Positions 4,803-5,123 of a stretch of 5,123 bases of DNA are shown one piece after another. The notes below the pieces were generated by a model. It was given only the letters and a program-made list of their open reading frames with translations, was not told the DNA's origin and searched no databases. Source of the DNA: a candidate division GN15 bacterium (GTDB lineage Bacteria; Zixibacteria; MSB-5A5; GN15; FEB-12); NCBI GenBank assembly GCA_014729205.1, contig WJKG01000440.1, positions 1 through 5,123 on the forward strand, given 5' to 3'. A program made the position numbers and the translations under genes. How positions within the stretch are numbered: position 1 is the stretch's first letter; each line of letters opens with the position of its first letter.

Positions 4803-5123
4803 ATGAGCAACGATACCCCGAGCAAAGACAAAGCGCCCCTCAAGTGCTACATTGCCACCTTCCGCAATGGCGAAATCGATCCCGACCTCCAGCAGCGCGG
4901 TTTCAGTCTGGGCATGATTGTGTTTGCCATCCCGGAGCTGGGAATCCTCTTTCGCTGCCGTGCCGATGGTAACCTCGTCGACCTGGAATTCGGCGCTTTC
5001 TTTGCCCTGTTGAAGTTCCTCAAATCCCGTCTGTCTGACTTGAAGGTCGCCAAACTACAGGTTATGTCCTCCAACCCGGAGTTCGTCTTTGCCTTCACCG
5101 GTAATACCCAGCATCTGCAAAAG
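4803..5123 (+). CDS. Hypothetical protein, 3' end outside the window
   Basis: From ATG 4803 the frame is open for 107 codons to the window edge with no stop. The protein begins MSNDTPSKDKAPLKCYIATF, a polar, Lys-rich N-terminus without a signal peptide. It then has FRNGEIDPDLQQRGFSLG, a hydrophobic strand-like MIVFAIPELGILFRCRADG, and FGAFFALLKFLKSRLSDL, an amphipathic helix candidate, followed by VAKLQVMSSNPEFVFAFTG. The alternation of strands and one helix suggests a small soluble alpha/beta domain. I do not recognise the family. Codon use is GC-ended like that of its neighbours, which supports real coding. An in-frame TGA at 4770-4772 limits the start; TTG 4785 is a possible but less likely alternative. 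No Shine-Dalgarno is present. Both Cys (15 and 52) lack a metal-motif context. Confidence 0.75.
   Translation, partial: MSNDTPSKDKAPLKCYIATFRNGEIDPDLQQRGFSLGMIVFAIPELGILFRCRADGNLVDLEFGAFFALLKFLKSRLSDLKVAKLQVMSSNPEFVFAFTGNTQHLQK

Overview
The window is about 55% GC by eye and looks like chromosomal DNA from a free-living Gram-negative bacterium, most plausibly of the Fibrobacteres-Chlorobi-Bacteroidetes (FCB) assemblage or a related candidate phylum such as Zixibacteria. The pointers are a FISUMP-domain protein with near-identical repeat modules, a lipoprotein whose anchor Cys is followed by Ser and three Asp, and a mixture of strong Shine-Dalgarno starts with starts that lack one. The phylum assignment is inference. 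I see no tRNA, rRNA, CRISPR array, transposase or phage gene.

Layout. (1) 3-1052 (+) is the C-terminal part of a large surface or secreted protein: fibronectin-III-like modules of exactly 300 bp, then a terminal FISUMP domain. (2) 1053-1380 is a non-coding gap between convergent genes. It holds three tandem octamers, a short GC-rich hairpin and a REP/BIME-like pair of inverted palindromes. (3) 2085-1381 (-) is a LiaF-like membrane protein. Its two-helix membrane domain and its C-terminal SxFxGD-repeat domain lie in the same frame but are separated by one TAG codon. (4) 2252-3157 (+) is ornithine carbamoyltransferase (argF), transcribed divergently from the LiaF-like gene. (5) 3215-4084 (+) is a lipoprotein of unknown function. 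It is 57 nt behind argF, probably on the same transcript, and is followed by a textbook intrinsic terminator. (6) 4234-4668 (+) is a PaaI-type hotdog thioesterase. (7) 4803-5123 (+) is the start of an unrecognised gene that runs off the window.

There is no single obvious multi-gene system; most genes look like housekeeping or envelope functions placed side by side. The three observations most worth following are the amber-interrupted LiaF-like gene, the recurring start architecture (a TTGACA/TTGACT box 34-37 nt before an ATG with no Shine-Dalgarno, suggesting leaderless mRNAs at three genes), and the inverted palindrome pair, which may be a family of dispersed repeats in this genome.
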